From: Rubricoccus marinus
GTDB lineage: Bacteria; Bacteroidota; Rhodothermia; Rhodothermales; Rubricoccaceae
Assembly: GCF_002257665.1 (NCBI RefSeq)
Contig: NZ_MQWB01000001.1
Location: 1,335,828-1,399,827 of the forward strand
Length of the DNA: 64,000 nucleotides
Direction of reading: 5' to 3'
Shown here: positions 1 to 8,200 of the stretch, in pieces
How positions within the stretch are numbered: position 1 is the stretch's first letter
Layout of the letters: every line of letters begins with the position of its first letter
Program-made: the position numbers and the translations under genes
The notes under the pieces: model-generated
Told to the model about the DNA's origin: nothing
What the model saw: only the letters and a program-made list of their open reading frames with translations
Databases searched by the model: none

Positions 1-909
1 GGCATTGCGGTGGCGTACCAGGTCTACCGGATGTTGCCGTACACGAAGGTGTGGAGCGAGCAGGTGGTGCGCGCCGCGCCAGACGCCGACCCGGACCGCC
101 GCATCCGGCTCGTGATCTCGAACGTGCTGATGGAAAACCGCGACGGCGAGCGCTGGCTTGAGGTCATCCGCGATGCGGACCCCGACGTGATGGCGGCGGT
201 GGAGACCGACGAGTGGTGGGCCGAGACCGCCAGAGGCCTTGAAGAGACGCTGCCGTACGCTATCGAGGTGCCGCAAGACGACACCTACGGCATGCTCGTC
301 CGCAGCCGCCTTCCCATCGTCAACCATGAGGTCCGGCACTTCGTGGAGGAGACCGTCCCCAGCATTGAGGCGACGCTGGAGCTGGCCTCTGGCGAGCACA
401 TCAAGCTCCTCATCCTGCACCCGCGCCCGCCGCGGCCGGACATCCAGCAGGACTCGCGCCTGCGCGACGCCGAACTCGTCATGGCCGGGCGCGAGGTCGC
501 CACCTTCGACGTGCCTACGCTCGTCGCGGGGGACCTCAACGATGTGGCGTGGAGCCGGAGCACGACGCTGTTCCAGAAGCTTTCCGGCCTGCTCGATCCG
601 CGGATCGGCCGCGGGCTGTTCTCCACGTTCCACGCGGACCACTGGTGGCTCCGCTACCCGCTGGACCACGTGTTCCACTCCGACGACCTCGCGCTCGTCG
701 AGATCCAGCGGCTGGGCAACGTCGGGAGCGATCACTTCCCCATGATGATCGAGCTCGCGATCGACCCATCTGTCCGTCCACTTCAGGAGGCACCGGACAA
801 GAACCGCGAGGACGTGGACCAGGCGGACGAAGCCGTCGAGGAGGCCGCCGAACAACTCGTCGAGGAGTCGCCCTCGGAGCGGAGGGAGCGCCAAATCGAG
901 GACCAGTAA
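1..909 (+). CDS. Endonuclease/exonuclease/phosphatase-family protein (5' end cut off)
   Basis: The reading frame is open to the left edge, so the true start lies outside the window; the first in-window start is a GTG at 10. The protein has the metal-dependent EEP fold signatures: SNV near the start of the domain, GDLND at residues 174-178 and GSDHFP at 239-244 (counted from the GTG), with PLDHVF between them. These supply the Asp/Asn and catalytic Asp-His of the family. The first visible residues (AYQVYRMLPYT) resemble the cytoplasmic edge of the membrane segment that precedes the domain in many EEP proteins. The last 45 residues are acidic and probably disordered. Substrate unknown: nucleic acid, phosphoinositide-like or phospholipid substrates are all possible for the family. 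Confidence 0.85.
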   Translation, partial: GIAVAYQVYRMLPYTKVWSEQVVRAAPDADPDRRIRLVISNVLMENRDGERWLEVIRDADPDVMAAVETDEWWAETARGLEETLPYAIEVPQDDTYGMLVRSRLPIVNHEVRHFVEETVPSIEATLELASGEHIKLLILHPRPPRPDIQQDSRLRDAELVMAGREVATFDVPTLVAGDLNDVAWSRSTTLFQKLSGLLDPRIGRGLFSTFHADHWWLRYPLDHVFHSDDLALVEIQRLGNVGSDHFPMMIELAIDPSVRPLQEAPDKNREDVDQADEAVEEAAEQLVEESPSERRERQIEDQ

Positions 910-911
910 CG

Positions 912-927
912 CCTCTGGCGCCAGAGG
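912..927. repeat. Head-to-head pair of the CCTCTGGCG repeat
   Basis: CCTCTGGCGCCAGAGG starts 2 bases after the stop codon of the EEP gene. It is a perfect 16-base palindrome with no T-run after it. It may act as a weak transcription end or processing hairpin between this gene and icd; that role is inferred from position only. Confidence 0.7.
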
Positions 928-1034
928 TGACGCGCGCCCCAGCGGCGCGCCGCTGGCTTCCGGATGCCGCGCCAGAGGCCGGGGACTTCGGGCGGATTCC
1001 ATCTGCGGCGCGGCCTCTGGCGAAACGGCCTCGG

Positions 1035-1044
1035 TAGCTTGCGG
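1035..1044 (+). promoter_or_regulatory. TAGCTT box ahead of icd
   Basis: TAGCTTGCGG resembles the Bacteroidota -7 element (TAnnTTTG) and lies 21 bases upstream of the icd ATG. The same decamer type recurs before recQ, rpiA, aroB, folD and others in this window. No convincing -33 TTG element was found. Confidence 0.5.
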
Positions 1045-1065
1045 CACACTCCTTTCGCACGCAAC

Positions 1066-2085
1066 ATGGCTACCCCCGCAACTCTCATCTACGGCGACGG
1101 CATCGGTCCCGAAGTCGTCAAGGCTACCGTCCACGTCCTCGAAGCCACCGGCGTCGAGTTCGAGTGGGACGAGCAGCAGGCGGGGCTGGGCGCGTACGAG
1201 GCGACGGGCAACCCGCTTCCGGACGCGACCGTCGAGAGCATCGAGCGGACCAAGCTCGCGCTTAAGGGACCCCTCACGACGCCCGTCGGCAGCGGCTTCC
1301 GCAGCATCAACGTGGCGCTGCGCAAGCGCTTCGACTGCTACGCCAACATTCGGCCGTGCGTCACGCTGCCCAACACCAAGGGGCCGTTCGAGGGCATCGA
1401 CCTGATGCTCTACCGCGAGAACACCGAGGGCCTCTACACCGGCATCGAGTACCGCGACGACCGCAACGACATCGCGGACGCCGTTGCGCGCTACTCCCGC
1501 AAGGGCTGTGAGCGCATCGTGCGCTACGCCTTCGAGGACGCCATCAAGCGCGGTCGCAAGCGGCTCACGCTCGTGCACAAGGCCAACATCCTCAAGGAGA
1601 CCGGCGGCATGTTCCTTCGCATCGGCAAGGAGATCGCCGAGGAGTACCCGCAGATCCAGTTCGACGACCGGATCGTGGACAACATGGCGATGCAGCTCGT
1701 CATCCGGCCGCAGGAGTACGATTCCATCGTGACCTCCAACCTGTTCGGGGACATCCTATCGGACCTGATGAGCGGGCTCGTCGGCGGGCTCGGTGTGACG
1801 GGATCGGCAAACATCGGCGAGGAGCACGCGCTGTTCGAGGCCGTGCACGGCTCGGCGCCTGACATCGCGGGCCAGGGCATCGCTAACCCGACGGCCATCA
1901 TCCGCTCCGGCGAGATGATGCTCCGCTACCTCGGCGAGAACGCCGCCGCGGACGCCGTCGCGACGGCGCTGCACGATGTGTACGCGGAGAACACCCACCT
2001 CACGAGCGACCTGGGCGGGACCGCCTCCACGTCCGAGTTCGCCGACCACCTCGCGGCCCGCGTGGCCCAGATCGTGAACGCATGA
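1066..2085 (+). CDS. icd: NAD(P)-dependent isocitrate dehydrogenase (beta-decarboxylating dehydrogenase family)
   Basis: A 339-residue cytosolic enzyme of the isocitrate/isopropylmalate dehydrogenase family, expected to convert isocitrate to 2-oxoglutarate in the TCA cycle. Visible signatures are GDGIGPE (10-16), the substrate-loop serine in GSGFRSINVALR (about 75-86), YRENTEGLYTGIE (116-128), NLFGDILSDL (225-234) and EAVHGSAPDIAG (258-269). The substrate loop favours isocitrate over isopropylmalate, and the length fits the short NAD-type IDH; homoisocitrate or isopropylmalate dehydrogenase is the alternative. The ATG at 1066 was chosen because family homology begins there; an upstream in-frame ATG at 964 would add a non-homologous tail. 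The gene contains no copy of the iterated CCTCTGGCG repeat. Its stop overlaps the next start (ATGA). Confidence 0.85.
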   Translation: MATPATLIYGDGIGPEVVKATVHVLEATGVEFEWDEQQAGLGAYEATGNPLPDATVESIERTKLALKGPLTTPVGSGFRSINVALRKRFDCYANIRPCVTLPNTKGPFEGIDLMLYRENTEGLYTGIEYRDDRNDIADAVARYSRKGCERIVRYAFEDAIKRGRKRLTLVHKANILKETGGMFLRIGKEIAEEYPQIQFDDRIVDNMAMQLVIRPQEYDSIVTSNLFGDILSDLMSGLVGGLGVTGSANIGEEHALFEAVHGSAPDIAGQGIANPTAIIRSGEMMLRYLGENAAADAVATALHDVYAENTHLTSDLGGTASTSEFADHLAARVAQIVNA

Positions 2086-2492
2086 TCCAGCGCATCCAAA
2101 CGCTTTACCTCCTCGTCGCGGGCACGCTGCTCGTGCTCTTCGCCGTCTTCGCCGACGCGTGGGCGGCGCCGATCGCGGCCAACATGGCGTGGTTGGGAAC
2201 GGCCGGGCTCGTGCTGGCGGCCATCGCCGCGGCCATCGCGTTTATCGCGGCGGTGCTGTACAAGGACCGCAAGCGCCAGCGGCGCATTATCCAGGCGGCG
2301 CAGGTCGTGGACCTCCTCGTGGTGGCGGTCGCCGTTGGAGGCCTCTTCCTCCGCGAAGGCGACGCGCCTCTGGCGACCGGCGGCATCCTGCTCGCGCTCG
2401 CGCCGGTCCTGGCGTACGTGATCCTGCGTCTCGCGCAGCGCGGCGTGGACAAGGACATCGCGCTCGTGCGCTCGATGGACCGCCTCCGCTAA
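2082..2492 (+). CDS. DUF4293-family membrane protein
   Basis: A 136-residue integral membrane protein starting MIQRIQTLYLL, the hallmark N-terminus of DUF4293, a family I know mainly from Bacteroidota. Four hydrophobic segments are visible (about residues 8-25, 37-58, 72-88 and 95-113), with a Lys/Arg-rich loop KDRKRQRR between the second and third. Function is unknown. The ATG overlaps the icd stop by four bases and its TAA shares one base with the next ATG, so it is probably translated from an icd-DUF4293-transporter transcript. Confidence 0.8.
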   Translation: MIQRIQTLYLLVAGTLLVLFAVFADAWAAPIAANMAWLGTAGLVLAAIAAAIAFIAAVLYKDRKRQRRIIQAAQVVDLLVVAVAVGGLFLREGDAPLATGGILLALAPVLAYVILRLAQRGVDKDIALVRSMDRLR

Positions 2493-3463
2493 TGGGCAGG
2501 CCTCTGGCGGACGCTCCGGCGCAGCCCGGTGCGGCGCCAGAGGCGCAGGCAAGCGCCACGGCCTCTGGCGTTCCGCTCCGCGTCTGGGCCGTGCTCTCGG
2601 TCGGACTGGCGACGCTGGGCGCCTCGGCGATTCTGATTCGCCTCGCGGGCGTCGATAGCGGGCTGGACTTCCGGGTCCTCGTCTTTTGGCGCCTCACGTT
2701 TACGGTCGCGTTGCTGCTCCCGGTTGGCCTCGGTCGAGACGCGCGGGCAGATTACGCGCGCGTGACCGGGCGCGATGTGGCGCTGGTGGGGGCGGCAGGC
2801 GTCCTGCTGGGCATCCACTTTCTGGGTTGGTTCGCGTCGCTGGCGCACACGAGCGTGGCGAGCGCGACGGTCCTGGTGACGATGAGCCCGCTGTTTATCG
2901 CCATCCTGGGAACGCTGTTTTTCCGCGAGAGGCCCGGCGTCCGCGCCTGGCTCGCCATTCTGATGGGCGTCGCGGGGGCGGTCCTGATCGGTCTCGCGGA
3001 CGCCAGAGGCGGCGTCTTTCCGCGCGCATTGCTGGGCAACAGCCTCGCGCTGGGCGCGGCTTTCGCCATCTCGCTCTACCTCCTCGTAGGGCGGAGCGTG
3101 CGCCAGAGGCTCGGGTTCGCGGCGTACTTCTTCCCGCTGAACGTCGTCGTGCTGGGACTGGTCACGCTCGTGGCGCTGGCCTCTGGCGTGAGCCTCGCAG
3201 TCGGGTGGCCGACGTTGGGACTGTGCCTGGTGATGGCGCTCGGGCCGGGATTGCTGGGCCACGGTGCGTTCGCGTACTCCGTCAAGTACATCCCGGCGGC
3301 GACGCTCGGGCTGCTGTCGCTGCTCGAACCCCTCGTCTCCGCTGTCCTCGCGGTGTTCCTGTTCAAGGAGTTCCCGCTCCCGCTGGCGATCGTGGGCATG
3401 GTAGTCGTGCTGGTGTCCATCGCCGCGATCCTGTGGCCGGGGCCCGCACGCGCTCGCGGCTAG
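2492..3463 (+). CDS. DMT-superfamily (EamA) transporter
   Basis: A 323-residue inner-membrane protein with about ten hydrophobic helices in two EamA repeats, the layout of drug/metabolite exporters. The second repeat ends with the typical YIPAATLGLLSLLEPLVSAV segment. The substrate cannot be read from sequence. The ATG at 2492 shares its first base with the DUF4293 stop. The first 30 residues precede helix 1 and are built almost entirely from three copies of the iterated repeat, read as PLA, PEA and ASG, so this N-terminal extension is probably a by-product of repeat gain. The 3' end overlaps the convergent GT2 gene by 4 bases. Confidence 0.85.
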   Translation: MGRPLADAPAQPGAAPEAQASATASGVPLRVWAVLSVGLATLGASAILIRLAGVDSGLDFRVLVFWRLTFTVALLLPVGLGRDARADYARVTGRDVALVGAAGVLLGIHFLGWFASLAHTSVASATVLVTMSPLFIAILGTLFFRERPGVRAWLAILMGVAGAVLIGLADARGGVFPRALLGNSLALGAAFAISLYLLVGRSVRQRLGFAAYFFPLNVVVLGLVTLVALASGVSLAVGWPTLGLCLVMALGPGLLGHGAFAYSVKYIPAATLGLLSLLEPLVSAVLAVFLFKEFPLPLAIVGMVVVLVSIAAILWPGPARARG

Positions 3464-4494
3464 CCTCTAGCGCCAGAGGCGGGATCGCGGAACGCGTCGG
3501 CCGCGAGGTCGGCAAAGCGATCCTTCCCCCGAGCGAAGTGATCGAGCACGACGGACCGTTGGTAGAGCGGCGGCTGTGGTTCACCTGCGGGGGGCGAGGT
3601 GATCGTCGCGATGCGTGCTCGGGCGTCGCGCCAGCCCTCGCGGATGGCGCGGGCAGTCGCGAGGTCGCCAGAGGCGAGGGCGCGAGCCGCGGCGGCGGCG
3701 TCGAAGGCTCGGCGGGCGCGGAGAACGCGACGGGCCTCTGGCGCGGGCAGGTTCTTGGCCAGCATGACGAGCCCGTTGCGGTAGTTGAAATACGTCTTGC
3801 GCGCGTTTCCGCGTGGCAACGACGCACCGCCCAGGTGGTACACCTCAGCCTCGGGCGCTACGCGCACGCGCCAGCCCATCCGCCAGAGGCGCCAGCAGAG
3901 GTCGATCTCCTCCATGTGCATGCCGAACGAGGCGTCAAACCCGCCGGCGTCGAGGAACGCCTCGCGTCGGACGGCGAGGGCGGCGCCCGTCGCCCAGGTC
4001 ACATCGCGGGCATCGTCGTACTGACCGGCGTCGGGCTCCAGCGCGTCGAAAATACGGCCGCGCGTAAAGGGGAAGCCGAAGCGGTCCAGGAATCCGCCCG
4101 ACGCGCCGGCGTACTCAAACGTCGCGCGGTCCAGTTGCAGCAACTTGGGCTGGACCGCCGCCACGCCCGGCTCGGCGAGGGCTGCCGCCAGAGGCCGCAG
4201 CCAGTCCAGCGGCACCTCCACGTCGTTGTTGAGGAACACCAGGATCTCGCCTCTGGCGTGGGCCACGGCCTCGTTGTTGCCGCCGGCAAACAGCAGGTTG
4301 CCCGCGTGGCGCACGACGACCACTTTGGGGTGGTGCTCCGCCAGCCACTCTGCCGTGCCGTCGCCAGAAGCGTTGTCCGCGACGACGATCTCGAGCGCGG
4401 GGTAGTCCGTCGCGAGGACCGAGGGGAGAAAGCGCTGTAGCAACTCCAGCCCGTTCCAAGTGACGATGACGACGGAGACGAGCGGGGCAGACAC
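3460..4494 (-). CDS. Glycosyltransferase family 2 protein (rhamnosyltransferase-like)
   Basis: A 344-residue GT-A enzyme that should transfer a sugar from a nucleotide donor to a cell-surface acceptor. Visible elements are VSVVIVTWNG at residues 6-15, VADNASGDGT, the donor-binding loop FLNNDVEVP, and the acceptor-side block MHMEEIDLCWR followed by PEAEVYHLGGAS. This arrangement is typical of the WcaE/rhamnosyltransferase-like GT2 group. The start is a GTG at 4494; a TAGCTTCCCG promoter-like box lies 18 bases upstream. The gene stands alone and faces the DMT exporter. It is distant from the main glycan cluster at 26-36 kb. Confidence 0.85.
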   Translation of the reverse strand: MSAPLVSVVIVTWNGLELLQRFLPSVLATDYPALEIVVADNASGDGTAEWLAEHHPKVVVVRHAGNLLFAGGNNEAVAHARGEILVFLNNDVEVPLDWLRPLAAALAEPGVAAVQPKLLQLDRATFEYAGASGGFLDRFGFPFTRGRIFDALEPDAGQYDDARDVTWATGAALAVRREAFLDAGGFDASFGMHMEEIDLCWRLWRMGWRVRVAPEAEVYHLGGASLPRGNARKTYFNYRNGLVMLAKNLPAPEARRVLRARRAFDAAAAARALASGDLATARAIREGWRDARARIATITSPPAGEPQPPLYQRSVVLDHFARGKDRFADLAADAFRDPASGARG

Positions 4495-4512
4495 GGGCAG
4501 CGGTGGGGCGAG

Positions 4513-4522
4513 CGGGAAGCTA
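4513..4522 (-). promoter_or_regulatory. TAGCTT box ahead of the GT2 gene
   Basis: Read on the minus strand this is TAGCTTCCCG, ending 18 bases before the GTG start at 4494. It matches the recurring decamer seen before recQ, icd, folD and aroB. Confidence 0.45.
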
Positions 4523-4578
4523 CCGAGATGCTGCGCCCTGCCTGGCCTCGGCCGCGATGTGCGGGCCGTATAAAAAGA

Positions 4579-4631
4579 CAGCCGGCGCAGCTCTCATTGG
4601 CCCCACCACGAGCCCAGAACTACGCCGGCTG
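4579..4631. other. Long hairpin in the GT2-recQ intergenic region
   Basis: Arms at 4579-4590 (CAGCCGGCGCAG) and 4620-4631 (CTACGCCGGCTG) pair over 12 bases with one G-U, around a 29-base loop. An A-rich stretch (TATAAAAAGACA) sits immediately before. It lies 155 bases upstream of recQ in a 291-base gap with no credible gene. It could be an RNA element, a regulator-binding site or the remnant of a small repeat; nothing in the sequence decides between them. Confidence 0.4.
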
Positions 4632-4774
4632 CCACCACAACCGGTTTCCTTTCGGTCACCAGCCTTACCAGAGGCACACGCTAGACACGGCCTCGCGATC
4701 CCTCTAACATAGTTAGTTCCAACTTATCTGACCTGCTCATTCGGGACGCCGCGGCGGCCTCTGGCGCCTCGTTC

Positions 4775-4784
4775 TAGCTTCCGG
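4775..4784 (+). promoter_or_regulatory. TAGCTT box abutting the recQ start
   Basis: TAGCTTCCGG ends one base before the recQ GTG at 4786. If it works as a -7 element, transcription would begin at or next to the start codon, giving a leaderless mRNA. Confidence 0.5.
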
Positions 4785-4785
4785 C

Positions 4786-6741
4786 GTGATCCCCGACGCT
4801 CCCGCCGCCTCCCTCGATGTTCTCCGCCAGAGGTGGGGCTACAGCGCATTCCGGCCGGGCCAAGCCGAGGCCATCGGCGCGGTCTGCGAGGGCCGTGACG
4901 TGCTCGCCGTTCTGCCGACGGGCGGCGGCAAAAGCCTGGTCTACCAAGTGCCCGCGCTGGTTCGTCCGGGCGTGGCGCTCGTGGTCTCACCGCTGATCGC
5001 GCTCATGCGCGATCAGGTGGACGCCCTCCACGCCAGAGGCGTCCGCGCCGCGATGGCGCACGGCGGCCTCTCGCGCCGCGACCAGGAGCAGCTGTGGACC
5101 GACGCGGAGTTCGGACGCTACCAGCTGATCTACCTCACGCCGGAACGCCTTCAGACCGACCTGTTCCAGTCCCGCGCGCCGCGCCTGCCGGTCTCGCTCC
5201 TGGCAATCGACGAGGCGCACTGCATCTCGGAGTGGGGCCACGACTTCCGGCCGGCGTATCGCCGCATCGCGAGCGCCAGAGGCCTGCTCACAACGGCCTC
5301 CGGCGAGAGGTCGCCCGTCGTTGCGGTGACGGCGACGGCGACTCCAGAGGTCCGGCGCGACATCGTGGCGCAACTGGAGTTGCAGGACCCCGAACTCGTC
5401 GTGCGCGGGTTCGACCGGCCCAATCTGGTGTGGAGCGTCCTCCACGCCGAGAACAAGGCCCAGACGGTTTTGGACGTGTTCGAGGGCGTGCCGGGGCCGG
5501 GGCTGATCTACGCCGGCACGCGCAAGGCGACGGAGCAGTGGGCGCGCCGCCTCGCTGCCGCTGGCATGAGCGCCGAGGCGTACCACGCCGGTCTGGCGCC
5601 AGAGGCGCGTACAAACGTGCAGCGGCGCTGGATCGCAGGTGAAACACGCGTCATCGCGGCGACGAGCGCGTTCGGCATGGGCATCGACAAGGCGGACGTG
5701 CGGGCCGTTGTGCACACGGCGCTCCCGCCAACGGTGGAGGCGTACTACCAGGAAGCCGGCCGCGCCGGGCGCGACGGCGAGCGGGCGTACTGCGCGCTCG
5801 TGATCGGCCCGCGCGATGAGGCGCTCCCACGTGCGATGGCGGCGAACAGCCACCCAAGCCCGGCGCAGGTACAGGCCGTGTACGAGGCCGCCGGGTCGCT
5901 CGCAGGCCTCGCCATCGGTTCCGAGCCCGACGGGCCAACGCGCGTCGATCCCTCGCGCCTCGCGACGCTCGCGAGCGTGCCCGAGCCTCTGGCGCGTGCG
6001 GCGCTCCAGCACCTCGCCGAGCAAGGCGCGTGGAGCATCCGCGATGCCCGGCCCGACCGCGTTCGCGTTCGCGTCCACCAGACCGCGCCCGCGCTCCTGG
6101 CCTACGCCGAGATGCAGAAGCCGCCTCTGGCGCGCTTCATCACCGCGCTTCTCCGCACGCTCCCGCCAGAAGCCTTCGGCGACGGCGCCGACGTGCGCCT
6201 GGAAAAGCTGACCCGGGCGACCGAACTCTCGGAGCCGCGCGTACTGGCGGGCCTGGACTTTCTGCAGCAGCGCGAGATCGTCTCCACGACGCGCGGCGCG
6301 GGCGTGGACCTCGTCTGGGCCGCCTCTCGCGCCACGTCGGCTCCCATCGACGCGGCGGCGCTCGCCAGAGGCCAGCGCCGGGCCTCGCGCGGGCTGGATC
6401 ACGTCGTGCGGTACGCACAGAGCGTGGGCTGCCGGCGTCAGCACCTTCTCGCCTACTTCGGCGAGTCCGCGCCCTCGCGCTGCGGTCGGTGCGATGTGTG
6501 CCTCGGCCGCCACCGGCCCGCAGCGGTCACGCCAGAGGACGAGTCGGACTTGATCACGATTCTGGGCGCTGTTGAGCGCGACGAACCGCGTGCCTCCTGG
6601 CTCCCCGACACCTCGCCGCGCCGCCGCAACGCGCTCGCGGACTGGCTTCTCGCCGAGGGCCTGCTGGATCTGGCCGAGCCTCTGGCGGACGTCTACGCGC
6701 TCACGCCCAAAGGTCTCAAAGCGCTCCGCCGCCGATCGTAA
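4786..6741 (+). CDS. recQ: RecQ-family ATP-dependent DNA helicase
   Basis: A 651-residue SF2 3'-5' DNA helicase for recombination and fork repair. Seen are motif 0 (YSAFRPGQAEAI, 19-30), Walker A TGGGKS (45-50), the DEAH box with RecQ signature DEAHCISEWGHDFR (142-155), VTATAT, and motif VI QEAGRAGRDG (about 322-331). The zinc-binding domain is recognisable from CRRQHLLAYFGE followed by CGRCDVC around 548-570, although here the zinc-domain region sits after a long winged-helix-like stretch. No clear HRDC domain is visible; the tail ends in a short Arg-rich helix. The GTG start gives the first helicase motif at the usual distance. Its 3' end overlaps the convergent NRDE gene by 26 bases. Confidence 0.92.
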   Translation: MIPDAPAASLDVLRQRWGYSAFRPGQAEAIGAVCEGRDVLAVLPTGGGKSLVYQVPALVRPGVALVVSPLIALMRDQVDALHARGVRAAMAHGGLSRRDQEQLWTDAEFGRYQLIYLTPERLQTDLFQSRAPRLPVSLLAIDEAHCISEWGHDFRPAYRRIASARGLLTTASGERSPVVAVTATATPEVRRDIVAQLELQDPELVVRGFDRPNLVWSVLHAENKAQTVLDVFEGVPGPGLIYAGTRKATEQWARRLAAAGMSAEAYHAGLAPEARTNVQRRWIAGETRVIAATSAFGMGIDKADVRAVVHTALPPTVEAYYQEAGRAGRDGERAYCALVIGPRDEALPRAMAANSHPSPAQVQAVYEAAGSLAGLAIGSEPDGPTRVDPSRLATLASVPEPLARAALQHLAEQGAWSIRDARPDRVRVRVHQTAPALLAYAEMQKPPLARFITALLRTLPPEAFGDGADVRLEKLTRATELSEPRVLAGLDFLQQREIVSTTRGAGVDLVWAASRATSAPIDAAALARGQRRASRGLDHVVRYAQSVGCRRQHLLAYFGESAPSRCGRCDVCLGRHRPAAVTPEDESDLITILGAVERDEPRASWLPDTSPRRRNALADWLLAEGLLDLAEPLADVYALTPKGLKALRRRS

Positions 6742-7498
6742 ACGCGCGCTCGCGGACGCCAGAGGCCTCTGGCGCCGTCGTGCGTTCTACGAAGTGGCCG
6801 GCGCCGTCGCGGTCCAAGAGCAGGACGGTGCTGGCGCGCGTGCCGTAGTCCGGCGAGGCGATGTAGATGGGGGAGAGGATGCGCTCCCACTCCAGCCCGA
6901 CGCCGGTCTCGGGAAGGTCTGCGTCGGGCGCCGGCTCGGCGTCCTCAAGCAGCGCGAACAGCGCGTCGGGGGTGAGGTCGGCGCTGTGGAGCAGGCGCTC
7001 CAACTGTGCCTTCCCGCGGGTCACCTTGGGCCACGGCGTGTTCAGCGTTGCGTTGGAGAGGCCGTGGACGCCGGGCGGCACGCGCTCGGGCGCGGCGGTG
7101 TGCGTGGACGCGTACCAGACCTCGGCGCCCGCACCGGTGAGCAGGTTGAACGGGTTGAACGCCTCCCGCTGCCGAAAGGCCTCGCGTGCAAAGGCCTCTG
7201 GCGAGGCGCCCTCGCGGAGAAACGCGGCGGGGAGGTCCCCGCGCGAGCGCCGGTTCTCGCCGTGGGAGGGCAGATCGCGCACGTTCGTGAGCGCGGCCCA
7301 CCGCGCGTCCTCGGTAACGCCGAGCCACGTGCCGCCCGCCTCCAAATCTCGACCGCCGATGATTCCTCTATGGCTTCCGCCCGCATCCCGCCAGAGGCCT
7401 GCCGGGGCGGTCTTACGGGCGTAGTGCTCGTCGCGGTTGGCCGCGAGGACGACGCGCCACCGCGGGTGCCGGTCAATCGCGAGAAAGAGGACGCACAT
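6716..7498 (-). CDS. NRDE-family (TANGO2-like) protein
   Basis: A 260-residue protein whose N-terminus MCVLFLAIDRHP and the eponymous NRDE at residues 21-24 place it in the Ntn-hydrolase-like NRDE/TANGO2 family. The family has a conserved Cys at position 2, which could become the N-terminal nucleophile; other conserved blocks here are GGTWLG and NPFNLL. The human homologue is linked to heme or lipid handling, but the bacterial role is not established. The ATG at 7498 was preferred over an in-frame upstream start because residue 2 is the conserved Cys. The gene contains several copies of the iterated repeat, one read as GLWR. Confidence 0.85.
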   Translation of the reverse strand: MCVLFLAIDRHPRWRVVLAANRDEHYARKTAPAGLWRDAGGSHRGIIGGRDLEAGGTWLGVTEDARWAALTNVRDLPSHGENRRSRGDLPAAFLREGASPEAFAREAFRQREAFNPFNLLTGAGAEVWYASTHTAAPERVPPGVHGLSNATLNTPWPKVTRGKAQLERLLHSADLTPDALFALLEDAEPAPDADLPETGVGLEWERILSPIYIASPDYGTRASTVLLLDRDGAGHFVERTTAPEASGVRERAFTIGGGAL

Positions 7499-7522
7499 AG
7501 GAGAAAAGGGAAGGGGGCACAT

Positions 7523-7538
7523 CCTCTGGCGCCAGAGG
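7523..7538. repeat. Head-to-head pair of the CCTCTGGCG repeat
   Basis: CCTCTGGCGCCAGAGG lies 25 bases upstream of the NRDE start, on the spmB-NRDE side. It is immediately followed by a REP-like hairpin. Confidence 0.7.
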
Positions 7539-7550
7539 CGAGCCCATCCC

Positions 7551-7577
7551 GTAGGGGCGAGGCTTGCCTCGCCCCCC
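7551..7577. repeat. REP-like GTAGGGGCG hairpin
   Basis: GTAGGGGCGAGGC followed by TT and GCCTCGCCCC gives a perfect 10-base stem (7554-7563 with 7566-7575). The same GTAGGGGCG lead-in plus inverted CGCCC recurs at 21390 and 59648, and a degenerate relative lies near 26491. All are intergenic, so this is a dispersed palindromic repeat family. Confidence 0.65.
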
Positions 7578-7627
7578 GTTCGAGTGCCGGGTACAGGACG
7601 CCCCAACGGGTACAGAGGTGCAGGTCA

Positions 7628-7647
7628 GGCCTCTGGCGCCAGAGGCC
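7628..7647. repeat. Head-to-head pair of the CCTCTGGCG repeat after spmB
   Basis: GGCCTCTGGCGCCAGAGGCC is a perfect 20-base palindrome 11 bases beyond the spmB stop. The position suits a transcription-end hairpin, but no T-run follows on the minus strand. Confidence 0.7.
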
Positions 7648-7657
7648 GCGTCTCCGA

Positions 7658-8200
7658 TCAGCCGAACAGCCAGAGGCAGATCCAGACCGCGAAGAGCATC
7701 GCCGCGGCGTCCGCGATCAGGCCCGCCGGAAGCGCGTGGCGCGTCTTCTTGATGCCGACGGCGCCGAAGTACACCGCGATCACGTAGAACGTCGTCTCCG
7801 TGGAGCCGAACATCGTGGCGACGATGCGGGTCAGGATGTTGTCCACGCCGTACTGCGTCGCGAAGTCCGCCACGATGGCGGCGGACCCCGAGCCCGTCAA
7901 CGGGCGCACGATCGCCATCGGGAGCACCTCGGCGGGCACGCCGATCACGGCCAGGACGGGTGTGAGTGCTGTCACCAGGAAGTCCAGCGCGCCAGAGGCC
8001 CGGAACATCCCGATCGCGAAGAGGATCGCGACGAGGTAGGGGATGATGGTCACGGCGAGGGCGAAGCCCTCCTTCGCGCCGTCCACGAAGCTCTCGTAGA
8101 CCGGCACGCGCTTGAACAGCCCGTACAGCGGGATCCCGACGATGAGTGCCGGGAGCACGAACACGGACAGGACGCTGATAATCTCTCGGAAGGTGTCCAT
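7658..8200 (-). CDS. spmB: Nucleoside-recognition (Gate) domain membrane protein, SpmB type
   Basis: A 180-residue inner-membrane protein with about five hydrophobic helices, matching spore-maturation protein B by content: SVLSVFVLPALIVGIPLYGLF at the N-terminus, then GMFRASGALDFL and the helix-breaking RPLTGSGSAA and FGSTETTFYVIAVYFG blocks of the Gate domain. The family is widespread in non-sporulating bacteria, so no spore role is implied; a transport or exchange function is usually proposed. The ATG at 8200 shares a base with the upstream TGA (TGATG); a GTG one codon earlier is the alternative. Confidence 0.85.
   Translation of the reverse strand: MDTFREIISVLSVFVLPALIVGIPLYGLFKRVPVYESFVDGAKEGFALAVTIIPYLVAILFAIGMFRASGALDFLVTALTPVLAVIGVPAEVLPMAIVRPLTGSGSAAIVADFATQYGVDNILTRIVATMFGSTETTFYVIAVYFGAVGIKKTRHALPAGLIADAAAMLFAVWICLWLFG

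Noticed and set aside
2686-4440. Plus-strand open frame of 584 codons
   Set aside because: It overlaps the DMT and GT2 genes in another frame and has no homology-like motifs; long chance frames are expected at this GC content.
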